Shown: one piece after another, positions 44,352 to 52,892 of the stretch
Layout: every line of letters starts with the position of its first letter
Numbering within the stretch: position 1 is the stretch's first letter
Origin: Bacteroidia bacterium
GTDB lineage: Bacteria > Bacteroidota > Bacteroidia > Bacteroidales > Azobacteroidaceae
Direction: 5' to 3'
DNA: 64,000 nucleotides
NCBI GenBank assembly: GCA_025996865.1
Contig: BNTV01000010.1
Coordinates: 12,234-76,233 of the forward strand
The notes under the pieces: model-generated
The model's input: only the letters and a program-made list of their open reading frames with translations
What the model was told of the DNA's origin: nothing
Database searches by the model: none
Position numbers and translations under genes: made by a program

Positions 44352-44822
44352 ATGGCAATGTTTGAGTATGGCGTTGGAGGAAATGAAGTCAAGATTGACG
44401 CATCGGAAGCGATCGCTGACATTCCTTTTAGCAGAACGCTGTTAGTAGAAAAATTAACTTCGGATGATCCGATTCACCCCGAAAAAGTTGAAGGTCTTAC
44501 AACCATAGAGGATGTGTTTAATCACTTCAAACCCTCTATTGATGTTGAATTTGAAAATGAAGAAGGGCAAGATGTCAAAGAAACCTTCCAGTTTCGTTCC
44601 GTGGCAGACTTCCTCGTGAAGAACATGACACAAAACAGTCCGTTCTTGAATGATTTGAATGCACAAAAAGTATTTTATGAAAAAATGATTAAAATACTCC
44701 GGTCTAACAAGATTCTTCAAAGAGCGCTCCAAAATGCGGATTCCAAAACCGCATTTGTTGAAGCATTGCAAGGCTTACTCGATGAATTGGAATCCTACGA
44801 TGTGAAAAAAGTATCCGAATAA
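44352..44822 (+). CDS. tssB: T6SS contractile sheath small subunit TssB
   Basis: A 156-residue TssB of the Bacteroidota (subtype iii) type. IPFSRTLLVEKLTSD and TIEDVFNHFKPSIDVEFENE near the start, a FRSVADF segment and the C-terminal helix LQGLLDELESYD are typical. It pairs with TssC to form the sheath around the Hcp tube. It lies 24 bp ahead of tssC. Confidence 0.92.
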   Translation: MAMFEYGVGGNEVKIDASEAIADIPFSRTLLVEKLTSDDPIHPEKVEGLTTIEDVFNHFKPSIDVEFENEEGQDVKETFQFRSVADFLVKNMTQNSPFLNDLNAQKVFYEKMIKILRSNKILQRALQNADSKTAFVEALQGLLDELESYDVKKVSE

Positions 44823-44846
44823 TTAATCATTTTAATTCATGCAATT

Positions 44847-46244
44847 ATGGCAAAAAAAGAATTACAAACGCAAGAACAAGAATTTGTTGAACCGGTACAA
44901 GTAAAACAAGAGGATCAACAAAAAAAATCGCAAGAGGTTAAACTGTCAAATGCTTTGGACAGACTGGCTAAATTCGGTAGCTTTGCATTTTTGGAATCCT
45001 GTGTGGACGGCGTCCAGAACATGAATCCCGAACGGAAAGCACGGAAGAAAATATTTCTTACCGACGAATCCAAAAAAGTAGAACGGGAAGATTTGAAGAA
45101 AAAATTGAAATTGTGGATTAGTTTGCTTTCGGAATCTAAAGACATTACCGAAATGCTTGATAAAAGCAAGGAACGGGGCAACAATGTTTCCGAATTATTG
45201 GCAAATAACCAACTCACGGCTGTCGAAACAGTGAAAGAATTGGAAAGATCGTATCGCGCAGTGATGCTCTTTTACAAAAACACCGAATCGGATAAGGTAA
45301 AAGACATTACGATTCTCAACGCTTCTCCCGAACAAGTCAGGGATTTGGATAATTCCCGCTTTATTGATTATGTTGCGGCCGAACTGAAACAACATTATGA
45401 CCGGCTGGATTTGCGGGAAAACTATTCGTTGCTCGTAATCCCCGGATACTTGGGTTCCAACAGCGTACTTGAAAAATGGTGCAAGATTTCTTACGACAAC
45501 AAAACCATGCTTTTCACGGACTTCGCCGATTTGGATAAACCGGATGATGTGATTGAAATGTTCTTTACCGCCAATCACACCGGCGGCGATCCTTTCCGCG
45601 CCAATACGACTATGGCTTGCAACTGGCTGGTAGGCAGAGGAAAATATTCGGAAATAGGAGAAACCGACGATTTGCATATTTCGCCGGCCGCAGCGCTTGC
45701 CGGAAAAGTTTACTACACCTTGATGTCGCAAGTGACAGCCGGTAAGAAATATGGAGGAATCAACGAAGTAGATGGCGTTGTATTCCCGTTAAAGAAAAGT
45801 GAAATTTCCCAATTGGAAAAAATGGGCTTAATCCCCATGGTCAATGAATACGGAAAAGTAATGGCCTTCTCAGCCAAAACACTGTTCAACGGTGATAACC
45901 TGGGATTACAAACCTATTCGGTCGTTCGCGTATTCGACTATATCACCAAAGTTTTGATCGACTTCCTGAATCGCAGGGCTTTTGAAAACTGGAGTTCAAA
46001 AACGGAAAAAGATTTGCGTATGCAAATCATCAAATTCCTGGATGGCATCCAGGGCGCCGACCGTTTGATTGAAAAATTCAGGATCACCCGTTTCGAAAGA
46101 GATCCGAAACAAAAAGACCGGATTTATCTGGACTTGCACATTACTCCGTTCTTCCCCGCCAAGAGTTTTGTTATCAAGCTCGACGGAACCAAGGGCGATG
46201 ACGATGTAGATTGGGAATCTGTATATGAACAACAAGCGAGTTAG
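44847..46244 (+). CDS. tssC: T6SS contractile sheath large subunit TssC
   Basis: A 465-residue TssC. A charged Gln/Glu/Lys-rich N terminus leads into SNALDRLAKFGSFAFLESCV; later blocks include RANTTMACNWLVGRGKYSEI, a NRRAFENWSSKTEKDL segment and the C-terminal ITPFFPAKSFVIKLDGTKGD. With TssB it forms the contractile sheath. A 22-bp piece of its 3' end recurs at 53939-53960 as part of a duplication scar. Confidence 0.93.
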   Translation: MAKKELQTQEQEFVEPVQVKQEDQQKKSQEVKLSNALDRLAKFGSFAFLESCVDGVQNMNPERKARKKIFLTDESKKVEREDLKKKLKLWISLLSESKDITEMLDKSKERGNNVSELLANNQLTAVETVKELERSYRAVMLFYKNTESDKVKDITILNASPEQVRDLDNSRFIDYVAAELKQHYDRLDLRENYSLLVIPGYLGSNSVLEKWCKISYDNKTMLFTDFADLDKPDDVIEMFFTANHTGGDPFRANTTMACNWLVGRGKYSEIGETDDLHISPAAALAGKVYYTLMSQVTAGKKYGGINEVDGVVFPLKKSEISQLEKMGLIPMVNEYGKVMAFSAKTLFNGDNLGLQTYSVVRVFDYITKVLIDFLNRRAFENWSSKTEKDLRMQIIKFLDGIQGADRLIEKFRITRFERDPKQKDRIYLDLHITPFFPAKSFVIKLDGTKGDDDVDWESVYEQQAS

Positions 46245-46282
46245 TTAATATTTATTGTATAACTTTTAAAAATGTAAGGATT

Positions 46283-46672
46283 ATGGCATTCAGAGCAAAC
46301 CTTAAATTCGAGGGGAAGGACTATGATGTCCTTCAATGTACGTATTCATTCCACCGCGATGTGGATTTGAAAGGACGTCCGTCATCAAACGTATATGGCG
46401 GAACAATTAATGTAGAAGTAGAATCGACAGAAGATTCTACGATTGTAGCGCAAATGGTCAATCAGTTTAAGCCAAATTCGGGCACAATCACCTTTAACAA
46501 AGGCGACGAAGAGGCTAAAATGAAAGAACTCTCCTGGGAAAACGGTTACGTAATCAAGTACACCGAAGCATTGGATGTGGTAGGAAAAGAGCCTATGAAA
46601 ATAAACTTTGTTATATCGGCACAAAAGATCAAGATGGAAGGAGTCGAGATCGAACAAAAATGGCCGAAATAA
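46283..46672 (+). CDS. hcp: T6SS tube protein Hcp (TssD), copy 1
   Basis: A 129-residue Hcp: MAFRANLKFEGKDYDVLQCT, NVYGGTINVEVESTEDSTI, NSGTITFNKGDEEAKMKELSW and C-terminal EGVEIEQKWPK. Hexameric rings stack to make the inner tube and may carry effectors. Its first 70-80 bases and upstream 25 bases are repeated in hcp3 (57722) and the first 84 bases in the truncated copy at 54000. Confidence 0.92.
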   Translation: MAFRANLKFEGKDYDVLQCTYSFHRDVDLKGRPSSNVYGGTINVEVESTEDSTIVAQMVNQFKPNSGTITFNKGDEEAKMKELSWENGYVIKYTEALDVVGKEPMKINFVISAQKIKMEGVEIEQKWPK

Positions 46673-46714
46673 ACTACTTCCGGAACAGAATTATTAACAT
46701 AAAAAATTACAATT

Positions 46715-47110
46715 ATGTCATTTAGAGCAAGTTTAAGTTTGGAGGGTCAAACGTATGATGTTATCAAATGTCATTACACGATAGAACGGGAAGTAGATTC
46801 CAAGGGACGTCCCTCATCCGGTCTCTACGGAGGCAAAATCCACATCACGTTAGAATCCACGACGGACGTATCGGTCGTCGAAAAGATGGCTACCCAGTTT
46901 AAGCCGAATACGGGAACCATCACATTCAAGAAAGGGGATGAAGATTCGAAGATGAAAGACTTGAAATGGGAAAACGGTTATATTGTCGGCTACAGGGAAG
47001 GGATTGAAATCGTAGGAGAAATCCCGATGGCGACCGAATTTGTGATTTCGGCCCAGAAATTGACGGTTGGCGATGCTATTTTTGAGCAGAACTGGCCGGA
47101 GATGGGTTGA
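46715..47110 (+). CDS. hcp: T6SS tube protein Hcp (TssD), copy 2
   Basis: A 131-residue Hcp (MSFRASLSLEGQTYDVIKCH, GGKIHITLESTTDVSVVEKM, QKLTVGDAIFEQNWPEMG). From about codon 27 to the stop it is nearly identical at DNA level to hcp3. It opens effector module 1 and is followed by a hairpin terminator, which would limit read-through into the effector pair. Confidence 0.92.
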   Translation: MSFRASLSLEGQTYDVIKCHYTIEREVDSKGRPSSGLYGGKIHITLESTTDVSVVEKMATQFKPNTGTITFKKGDEDSKMKDLKWENGYIVGYREGIEIVGEIPMATEFVISAQKLTVGDAIFEQNWPEMG

Positions 47111-47130
47111 GTAAACAATCTTTAATCAAT

Positions 47131-47169
47131 AAACTATACACTGGTGTTAATTGCATCGGTGTATAGTTT
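47131..47169 (+). terminator. Terminator after hcp2
   Basis: An 11-bp perfect stem (AAACTATACAC/GTGTATAGTTT) followed by GTTTTAT. A diverged version with compensatory changes follows hcp3 (58138-58175). Confidence 0.8.
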
Positions 47170-47230
47170 GTTTTATAATTTTTTCCGTGTACGCTTTTAC
47201 ATATTTGTCTGTGTTTAATAATAACTATAT

Positions 47231-47800
47231 ATGGCTGAATATTTGAAACATAGTAACGATGGGTGGTATGAAGTTTTAACCGATAGAGGAATTAGAGAGC
47301 CTTTGCCTGAATATTTAAAAGTTCATGTAAATAGGACAAAAGATAATAGAGATTATTTTCATGTGATGGAAGGCCTTAACAATGGAAAGACATTTTCCAT
47401 TGCAAGAAAAGCCACTATTTCTTATATTGAAAGAGGAACAATACATAAAGGTCCTGCTGAACTCATTTTTAATAGAAAAACGGAGAAACTTGAAATTAAA
47501 GGTTTAGGAACTTTTAAGGCAATTACAGACCCTGATAATCCGGTCCCTTTAGGTAATCAGGATATAGAAATTCCGGATGCACCGCATGGTTTGGGAAGTT
47601 ATTATTTAAGTGGTGCTAACTATGCTCGGACATGGTTTCGAGTAGGAAATAAAGGCGATAGGTATTTGCATTGTGGGAGTATTTCCGCAGGATGTATAAC
47701 TGTAACAGATGTGAATAAGTGGGATAAAATATATGAACATCTAATTATATCAAGAAAAAATAGCCAAAGTGTTGGTGTTGTAAAAGTTGTAGACCAATGA
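47231..47800 (+). CDS. Candidate T6SS effector with L,D-transpeptidase-like active site
   Basis: A 189-residue protein without a signal peptide. The C-terminal half reads IPDAPHGLGSYYLSGANYA and then RYLHCGSISAGCITVTDV: a His about 9 residues before Ser-Ala-Gly-Cys, resembling the YkuD/Tlde1-type catalytic motif (H...S-x-G-C). The T6SS effector Tlde1 of Proteobacteria attacks peptidoglycan through such a site. Here the gene sits between hcp2 and vgrG1 and overlaps a lipoprotein gene as ATGA, the classic effector-immunity arrangement. The catalytic reading rests on a short motif only, so activity is inferred. Confidence 0.6.
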   Translation: MAEYLKHSNDGWYEVLTDRGIREPLPEYLKVHVNRTKDNRDYFHVMEGLNNGKTFSIARKATISYIERGTIHKGPAELIFNRKTEKLEIKGLGTFKAITDPDNPVPLGNQDIEIPDAPHGLGSYYLSGANYARTWFRVGNKGDRYLHCGSISAGCITVTDVNKWDKIYEHLIISRKNSQSVGVVKVVDQ

Positions 47801-48258
47801 GTAAGAAATGGTTATATATTATTGTTGTATTTATAATTTTTTCATGTGGGAAAACTAAAAATGACAATATAATTGAAATTAATCAAACCAATCGTTTGAG
47901 TTTAGGTGACAGTATTCCTAATTTTAGCGGATATACTGAAAATAATGCATTTTTTAATATAATGTCTCTTAATCGAAATATTTTGTTTATATTTTTCAGT
48001 AATGATAACGGATTATGTTTATTGAATGAAGAAATTTTGAATAATAATATAGGGAAGTTAGCGGAGAAAAAAAATGTCGATATCCTGTTTATATCAGAAA
48101 TGAAAATAGCTAATATATATGGAATAGAGTACACTGATCCACCTGACAGGAAGATGAAATATTCAGTTCTTTTCGTTGTTGATTCAGAGAAAAAAATAAA
48201 GAAAATATTCAAAAATGTTAGTATGAAATATCTAATTGATTTATTGAGTGAATATTAA
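47797..48258 (+). CDS. Candidate lipoprotein immunity protein
   Basis: A 153-residue protein with a lipoprotein signal (MSKKWLYIIVVFIIFSCGK, lipobox Cys17). The mature part weakly recalls thioredoxin/AhpC-TSA folds (LSLGDSIPNFSGYTENN, ILFIFFSND) but lacks a CxxC pair. An ATGA overlap with the candidate L,D-transpeptidase-like effector, and a periplasm-facing anchor, fit an immunity protein against a peptidoglycan-acting toxin. AT-rich compared with the flanking T6SS genes. Confidence 0.6.
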   Translation: MSKKWLYIIVVFIIFSCGKTKNDNIIEINQTNRLSLGDSIPNFSGYTENNAFFNIMSLNRNILFIFFSNDNGLCLLNEEILNNNIGKLAEKKNVDILFISEMKIANIYGIEYTDPPDRKMKYSVLFVVDSEKKIKKIFKNVSMKYLIDLLSEY

Positions 48259-48346
48259 TATCTGTATGTAACATGAATTTTATAGCAAAATATAAAATAC
48301 ATACTGTTCAATAATTTTAAGGAAATAACAACATTAATTAAACGCC

Positions 48347-50155
48347 ATGGCAGCATTAAACGCAGTAGAAACAAAACTAAGTATAGCCGGTCAAGAAGTT
48401 CATTTTAGCCGGATGAACTTGTTTCAAAGATTCAACGCCCACCACGAATGTGAGATTCATGTCGATTACGAAGAGTTCGGTAGCGGATGGATGGAGGAAC
48501 CGACCGATATCATCAATTATATCGGAGAAGGCATCAACATAACGTTCAAGCACAAACAGACGGGCGAAGAAAACCTTTTCGCAGGCGTAGTTACCAACGT
48601 TTCATTTTCCGGCTATCATGGACAGCAAAACTCCATCATCATTACAGGCGCCAGCCCGACGATCAAGTTGTCGGGGAAGCCGACGATGGATTCCTTCATG
48701 GATTTACCCTTGCAACAGGTTGTCCAGGAAGCCGTAAGCAATTCGGGCAACGGTTGTCCGGTAACCGTCAATCCTAAATTCAAGTCTAAATTAGACTATG
48801 TATCACAGTACGACGAAAACTGTTTCGATTTTCTGAACCGGCTGAGTTGGGAATTCGGAGAATGGTTCTATTATGACGGACAAACCTGTTATTTCGGTAT
48901 GAAGGACGGAAAAACGACAAAGCTGGAGTACGACAAGGAAATGACCTATTTCGACCTGAGCGCCAACCTGGCGCCACAGAAATTCAACCGTTACCATTAT
49001 TTGTGGCAAGACGACAGGGAAATTGACCATGAAGAACTGCCCGATGTTCCGGGACTGCGGGGCTATCTCAAAGTAGCCGAAACCCGCTCGAAAACGGTCT
49101 ATACGGCAGAAGCCAAACTTCCTTTAATTCCCAATGTGGCTGCCAAGGATCACCTGAACGCTCTGGTAAAGGCAGAGAAAAGCCGTTCAGTAGGCGAAAT
49201 GCTCATCATGCGGGGAAAGACGCAGACCTGCAAGGTGCAGATAGGCGGCATAGTGAATATCAACCTGCCTGCAAAGATGAAAGTGACGGTGAAAAGCGTG
49301 GACAAGTTTTTAGTTACCCAAGTCACCCATACGGTGGATCAGGAAGGGCATTACAGCAACAGTTTCGAAGGAGTGCTTTCGGGTATCGAAGTAATACCGA
49401 TGCCTGAACCAAGTCTTCCGGTTGCGGGACCTCAATTGGCGACAGTGAAGAGCAATGCCGACAGCAAAGGTAGAGTTAAAGTACAGACACAGTGGCAGAA
49501 AAGGGCTAATAAGACCACGAACTGGATTCATGTGCAGACGCCTGATGCGGGAAAAAGCGGAAAAGTGGCATCCAACCGTGGACTTGTCACGATACCTGAA
49601 GAAGGGGATACGGTGATGCTTAATTTTGAATATGGGAATCCGAGTCGTCCTTATGTATCGGGTAGTATTTTTACGTCAAGGAGCGGGACGGGCGGCGGAC
49701 AGGGAAATAAGAACAAAAGTCTGACTACACGAAGCGGTTCGACGGTGACACTGGATGATGACGAAAATAAAGGAAGTATAACAATTAAAGACCCGAGCGG
49801 AAACACCATAAAATTAGATGGGAATGGGAATATTACCATCACTTCGCCGAAAACAATGACTCTTTCGGCTACCGACATTAATCTGAATGCGGGAAATTCC
49901 ATCAATTTGAAAGCGCAACCGCAAAAAGAAGGCAGTGGAGAAGGCACATTCAGTTTGACGGCGAAGAAATCGGTATCCGTAACTGCAGAGACGGATACTG
50001 TCAATATTACTTCTGACAAAACGCTAAGTTTAAAGAGCCAAAGTGAAGATCTCACACTCAGGGCAAGTACGGATATGTCTTTGAATGCGGAAGATATTAC
50101 CATAACCGGAACGAGCACATTGAAAGCAAGTTCAAGCGACACCGATATTATGTAG
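48347..50155 (+). CDS. vgrG: T6SS spike protein VgrG (TssI), copy 1
   Basis: A 602-residue VgrG. gp27-like N-terminal part (EVHFSRMNLFQRFNAHHECE, DYEEFGSGWMEEP), OB/gp5 region (SKGRVKVQTQWQKR, VTIPEEGDTVMLNFEYGNPS), then a repetitive beta-helix tip (GSITIKDPSGNTIKLDGNGN ... DITITGTSTLKASSSD). Residues 1 to about 450 are almost identical to VgrG2, while the tips differ. It carries the PAAR-like effector encoded two bases downstream. Confidence 0.95.
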   Translation: MAALNAVETKLSIAGQEVHFSRMNLFQRFNAHHECEIHVDYEEFGSGWMEEPTDIINYIGEGINITFKHKQTGEENLFAGVVTNVSFSGYHGQQNSIIITGASPTIKLSGKPTMDSFMDLPLQQVVQEAVSNSGNGCPVTVNPKFKSKLDYVSQYDENCFDFLNRLSWEFGEWFYYDGQTCYFGMKDGKTTKLEYDKEMTYFDLSANLAPQKFNRYHYLWQDDREIDHEELPDVPGLRGYLKVAETRSKTVYTAEAKLPLIPNVAAKDHLNALVKAEKSRSVGEMLIMRGKTQTCKVQIGGIVNINLPAKMKVTVKSVDKFLVTQVTHTVDQEGHYSNSFEGVLSGIEVIPMPEPSLPVAGPQLATVKSNADSKGRVKVQTQWQKRANKTTNWIHVQTPDAGKSGKVASNRGLVTIPEEGDTVMLNFEYGNPSRPYVSGSIFTSRSGTGGGQGNKNKSLTTRSGSTVTLDDDENKGSITIKDPSGNTIKLDGNGNITITSPKTMTLSATDINLNAGNSINLKAQPQKEGSGEGTFSLTAKKSVSVTAETDTVNITSDKTLSLKSQSEDLTLRASTDMSLNAEDITITGTSTLKASSSDTDIM

Positions 50156-50157
50156 TT

Positions 50158-51345
50158 ATGGACGAACTGGAATATATTACCACGAATGCTTTGATGATGT
50201 GCGACCAGGGCGGCGCACCTGATTTTTTTAAGCCGACATACAACACAAAAATAAAGATTCATGGATGTCTGGTTGCTACAAAGGTCGATTTTACACCGCT
50301 TGTAAACATACCCTCTTTCAAGATTTGTATGGTTACGCAGAAGCCTTGTGTTCCTGTAACAATCCCATGGGAAAATACATGGGCGGTTAAGGTAATGGGG
50401 CAGGAAACGTTAATTGGTAGAAGCAAATGCAGATGCACAATTGGCGGAACAATCGAGTTTATGACGAGTGGACAGATACCCTTACCCGACGATGCCCAAG
50501 CCGAGGTAGAAGATATGCAGAAACAGGCTCAACAGGCATTAGACGATGCAGGCTATGGCGATAGTGTAGGTGAAGCAGGATTTGTAGAAGGCATGATTCC
50601 TGTCTGGGGCAGCGGTCGCGACATGGTCAACGACATACAGACCGGGGATGTAGGGGGCGCGATTATGAATGCAGGCTTTCTGGTTTGGGACGTTGCCTCT
50701 ATTGCTGTCGGGGTATTTACTTTTGGGGGCGGTACGGTTGCTATGCAAGCAGGAAAGGCTGGAATGAAAGGGGCTATTAAAGCTGGGGCGAAAACCATAT
50801 CTAAAAAAATGTTGCAGGGATTGGGGAAAACGGGGTTTAAGAAACTATCGAAAGAGGTTTTATCAGAAAGTCTAAAAAAAACGATGGCAAAACTCGCTCG
50901 GAAACCTGTTACCGCTGATACAGCAATTACTCTTTTGCTAAGAGGTGAAAAAATAGTACTGAACAATATAATAAAGAAGCCTTTTAAATATGTGAAACGA
51001 AATGCAGATGAGGTTGCTGATTTGAGAAAAGCATTTAATAATAAAGAAAGGAAAAAGTTTTTGCAAGAATTATCTAAAAATGAACAGTTATTGAAATCAA
51101 AAGGTTTTTCTGACTCTGACATCAAAGCTATGCAGAGAGGATTAGTTCCCGATGATTATCAAGTGCATCATAAATTTCCATTAGATGATAATGGAACAAA
51201 TAATTTTGATAACTTAGTTTTAATAAAAAATGACCCCTATCATCAGGCATTAACAAATTATCAAAATTCTGTTACAAAGGGAATGAAAGCTGGCGATTCT
51301 AAAACAATAGAATGGTACACAATGAATGGAAGCATTTATCCCTAA
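50158..51345 (+). CDS. PAAR-like (DUF4280) effector with C-terminal HNH nuclease
   Basis: A 395-residue effector. N-terminal residues 1-115 resemble DUF4280, a PAAR-like spike tip (GCLVATKVDFTPLVNIPSFK, Cys-rich, ending EFMTSGQIPLPDD). A glycine/alanine-rich hydrophobic middle (GGAIMNAGFLVWDVASIAVG) may help cross membranes. The C terminus has an HNH/endonuclease VII-like motif: DYQVHHKFPLDDNGTNNFDN, then NDPYHQAL. It probably cleaves DNA in target cells. Two bases after vgrG1; a SUKH-like gene follows. Confidence 0.8.
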   Translation: MDELEYITTNALMMCDQGGAPDFFKPTYNTKIKIHGCLVATKVDFTPLVNIPSFKICMVTQKPCVPVTIPWENTWAVKVMGQETLIGRSKCRCTIGGTIEFMTSGQIPLPDDAQAEVEDMQKQAQQALDDAGYGDSVGEAGFVEGMIPVWGSGRDMVNDIQTGDVGGAIMNAGFLVWDVASIAVGVFTFGGGTVAMQAGKAGMKGAIKAGAKTISKKMLQGLGKTGFKKLSKEVLSESLKKTMAKLARKPVTADTAITLLLRGEKIVLNNIIKKPFKYVKRNADEVADLRKAFNNKERKKFLQELSKNEQLLKSKGFSDSDIKAMQRGLVPDDYQVHHKFPLDDNGTNNFDNLVLIKNDPYHQALTNYQNSVTKGMKAGDSKTIEWYTMNGSIYP

Positions 51346-51370
51346 ATTATAATAGTTTTATAAAGATGAT

Positions 51371-51378
51371 TATCTTTG
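51371..51378 (+). promoter_or_regulatory. -7 element (TATCTTTG) for the SUKH-like immunity gene
   Basis: TATCTTTG fits TAnnTTTG and lies 35 bp before the immunity gene, which could thus be expressed apart from the effector. Confidence 0.45.
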
Positions 51379-51412
51379 CATCCTAAAGAATGACATAAAT
51401 ACTTTATTAATT

Positions 51413-51883
51413 ATGAGTAAATTAAATTTATTATTAAAAGAATTGAAACAACAAAAGTTGGAATTAGGGTATGAAATAAACTTACCTGTTTCGGAAAGTT
51501 GTCTTAATGACACAATTAAAAAAATTGAGTCGTTGTATAGATTGGAATTAGCAAAATCTTTTCGGAGAATTTTGAAATTTTGTGATGGCATCAACTTTAA
51601 TGGCGTTTTTTTATATAAGTGCGGAAGTACATATAAAACACTTCAAAATATTTTAGAAGCTAATGATGGATGGCATACATATAATGATTTTTCTGGCCAT
51701 TTTTTTTATGCAGAATCGGATTTGTATCTATTTGTTCAATCTATTGAAACTGGATTGTTTAGTTATAGGCCAAGAGACAATTTTGAAACAGTCATCTTTT
51801 CAACCGAAAATGATAATCTCTTTTTCCAAATTATATTGGAATGCGCTTTAGGGGAAGATATAGAATCCAAATACGCCAATTAA
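51413..51883 (+). CDS. SUKH (SMI1/KNR4)-like immunity protein
   Basis: A 156-residue cytoplasmic protein. The pattern ELGYEINLPVSESCLNDTIK, LAKSFRRILKFCDGINFNGV and the later YAESDLYLFVQSIETGLFSY fits the SUKH/YrhA group, common antidotes of nuclease toxins. It lies 67 bp after the HNH effector and is the likely cognate immunity. Assigned by pattern and position. Confidence 0.7.
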   Translation: MSKLNLLLKELKQQKLELGYEINLPVSESCLNDTIKKIESLYRLELAKSFRRILKFCDGINFNGVFLYKCGSTYKTLQNILEANDGWHTYNDFSGHFFYAESDLYLFVQSIETGLFSYRPRDNFETVIFSTENDNLFFQIILECALGEDIESKYAN

Positions 51884-51986
51884 TAAAAAATTTGATGATG
51901 CATGCATCATTCCTACAAAAGAACAAGTTGAAAAAATGGTTAAAGCAATAGATAAGAAATATGGACATTTATTTGATCCTCCTTAA
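51876..51986 (+). pseudogene. Orphan effector tail remnant
   Basis: A 36-codon open frame without a start, ending KEQVEKMVKAIDKKYGHLFDPP and a stop ten bases before the next immunity-like gene. It resembles the C-terminal end of a toxin left behind by recombination. Too short to name; could be chance. Confidence 0.35.
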
Positions 51987-51995
51987 AATAAAATT

Positions 51996-52484
51996 ATGAA
52001 AGAGTATAAAAATATAGTCCCCGAAATAATAGTGGGTTTAGGTGACAAAACCGAGTTTGCGGAAAAAGAGCCGCCATTTAAAACGGTTACCAAGTTACAT
52101 ACCCGATTAGAAGATTGGTTAGGAGATGATTTGATGTTAAATTCGAATTGTTGTATAGTTACAGAAGCATTAAAAAAAGCATTAGAAAAAACTGAATTAA
52201 CAGGTTTTGAATTTGCAGAGATGAGAGTTACAAAAGATGAGTATTTTGATGATAATTATCAATTAAACAAGCCATTACCTAAGTTTTATTGGATGAAAAT
52301 TACAGGAACTCAAAATGTGGATGACTTGTTTCTTGACTCTATTGATGATTTATATGCATCTAACATTTTTCTGAGCTTTTTAAAAAATGGTTTTCAAATA
52401 AATCATTTGAACATTGATCCCAAATATGATAAGGAAACGGATGATTTTATTATGTCATTAATCAAGAGAGATAAAGGACTATGA
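51996..52484 (+). CDS. Orphan immunity-like protein
   Basis: A 162-residue acidic, soluble protein (EYKNIVPEIIVGLGDKTEF, LHTRLEDWLGDDLM, DSIDDLYASNIFLSFLKNGF). I do not recognise the family with certainty. It has no signal peptide, follows an effector-tail remnant, and overlaps (ATGA) a deleted paralogue of itself, so it is probably an orphan immunity gene kept for protection. Confidence 0.6.
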   Translation: MKEYKNIVPEIIVGLGDKTEFAEKEPPFKTVTKLHTRLEDWLGDDLMLNSNCCIVTEALKKALEKTELTGFEFAEMRVTKDEYFDDNYQLNKPLPKFYWMKITGTQNVDDLFLDSIDDLYASNIFLSFLKNGFQINHLNIDPKYDKETDDFIMSLIKRDKGL

Positions 52485-52754
52485 AATATATAAAAATAAT
52501 TCCTGAAATAGTTCTTAGCATAGGAAATAGAACTGTTTATAAGAATAATGATAATAAGGAAGAAATACTAAAACTCCATATTAGTTTAGAAAATTGGTAT
52601 GGAGATGATTTCCTAATTACAAATTTTGATAATTGATGATTTGTATATTTCAAATATAATGCTTGAGTATTTAGTAGAAAAATTTTCTATAACTTACTTA
52701 GATATTGACCCTGAAAAAGACGAATTTGATGATTTAGTAACGATTAAAAAATAA
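52481..52754 (+). pseudogene. Internally deleted paralogue of the orphan immunity gene
   Basis: Frame 1 (52481-52636) reads MKYIKIIPEIVLSIGNRTVY ... LENWYGDDFLITNFDN and stops. Frame 2 (52632-52754) continues as IDDLYISNIMLEYLVEKF ... KFSITYLDIDPEKDEFDDL. Both parts align with the gene just upstream (51996), but about 60 central residues are gone and the frame shifts at the deletion point. A non-functional copy. Confidence 0.75.
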
Positions 52755-52892
52755 ATTGGTGTTTTCGATTAATTAATATATTAATATTCAATTAGATATA
52801 AAACTAAAAAAACAAGTTGTTTTTTAGTAATTACTTAATTGATGAAATGATGAACGATAGCATAAATAATCACAAGTAATTTTACAAAAGAT

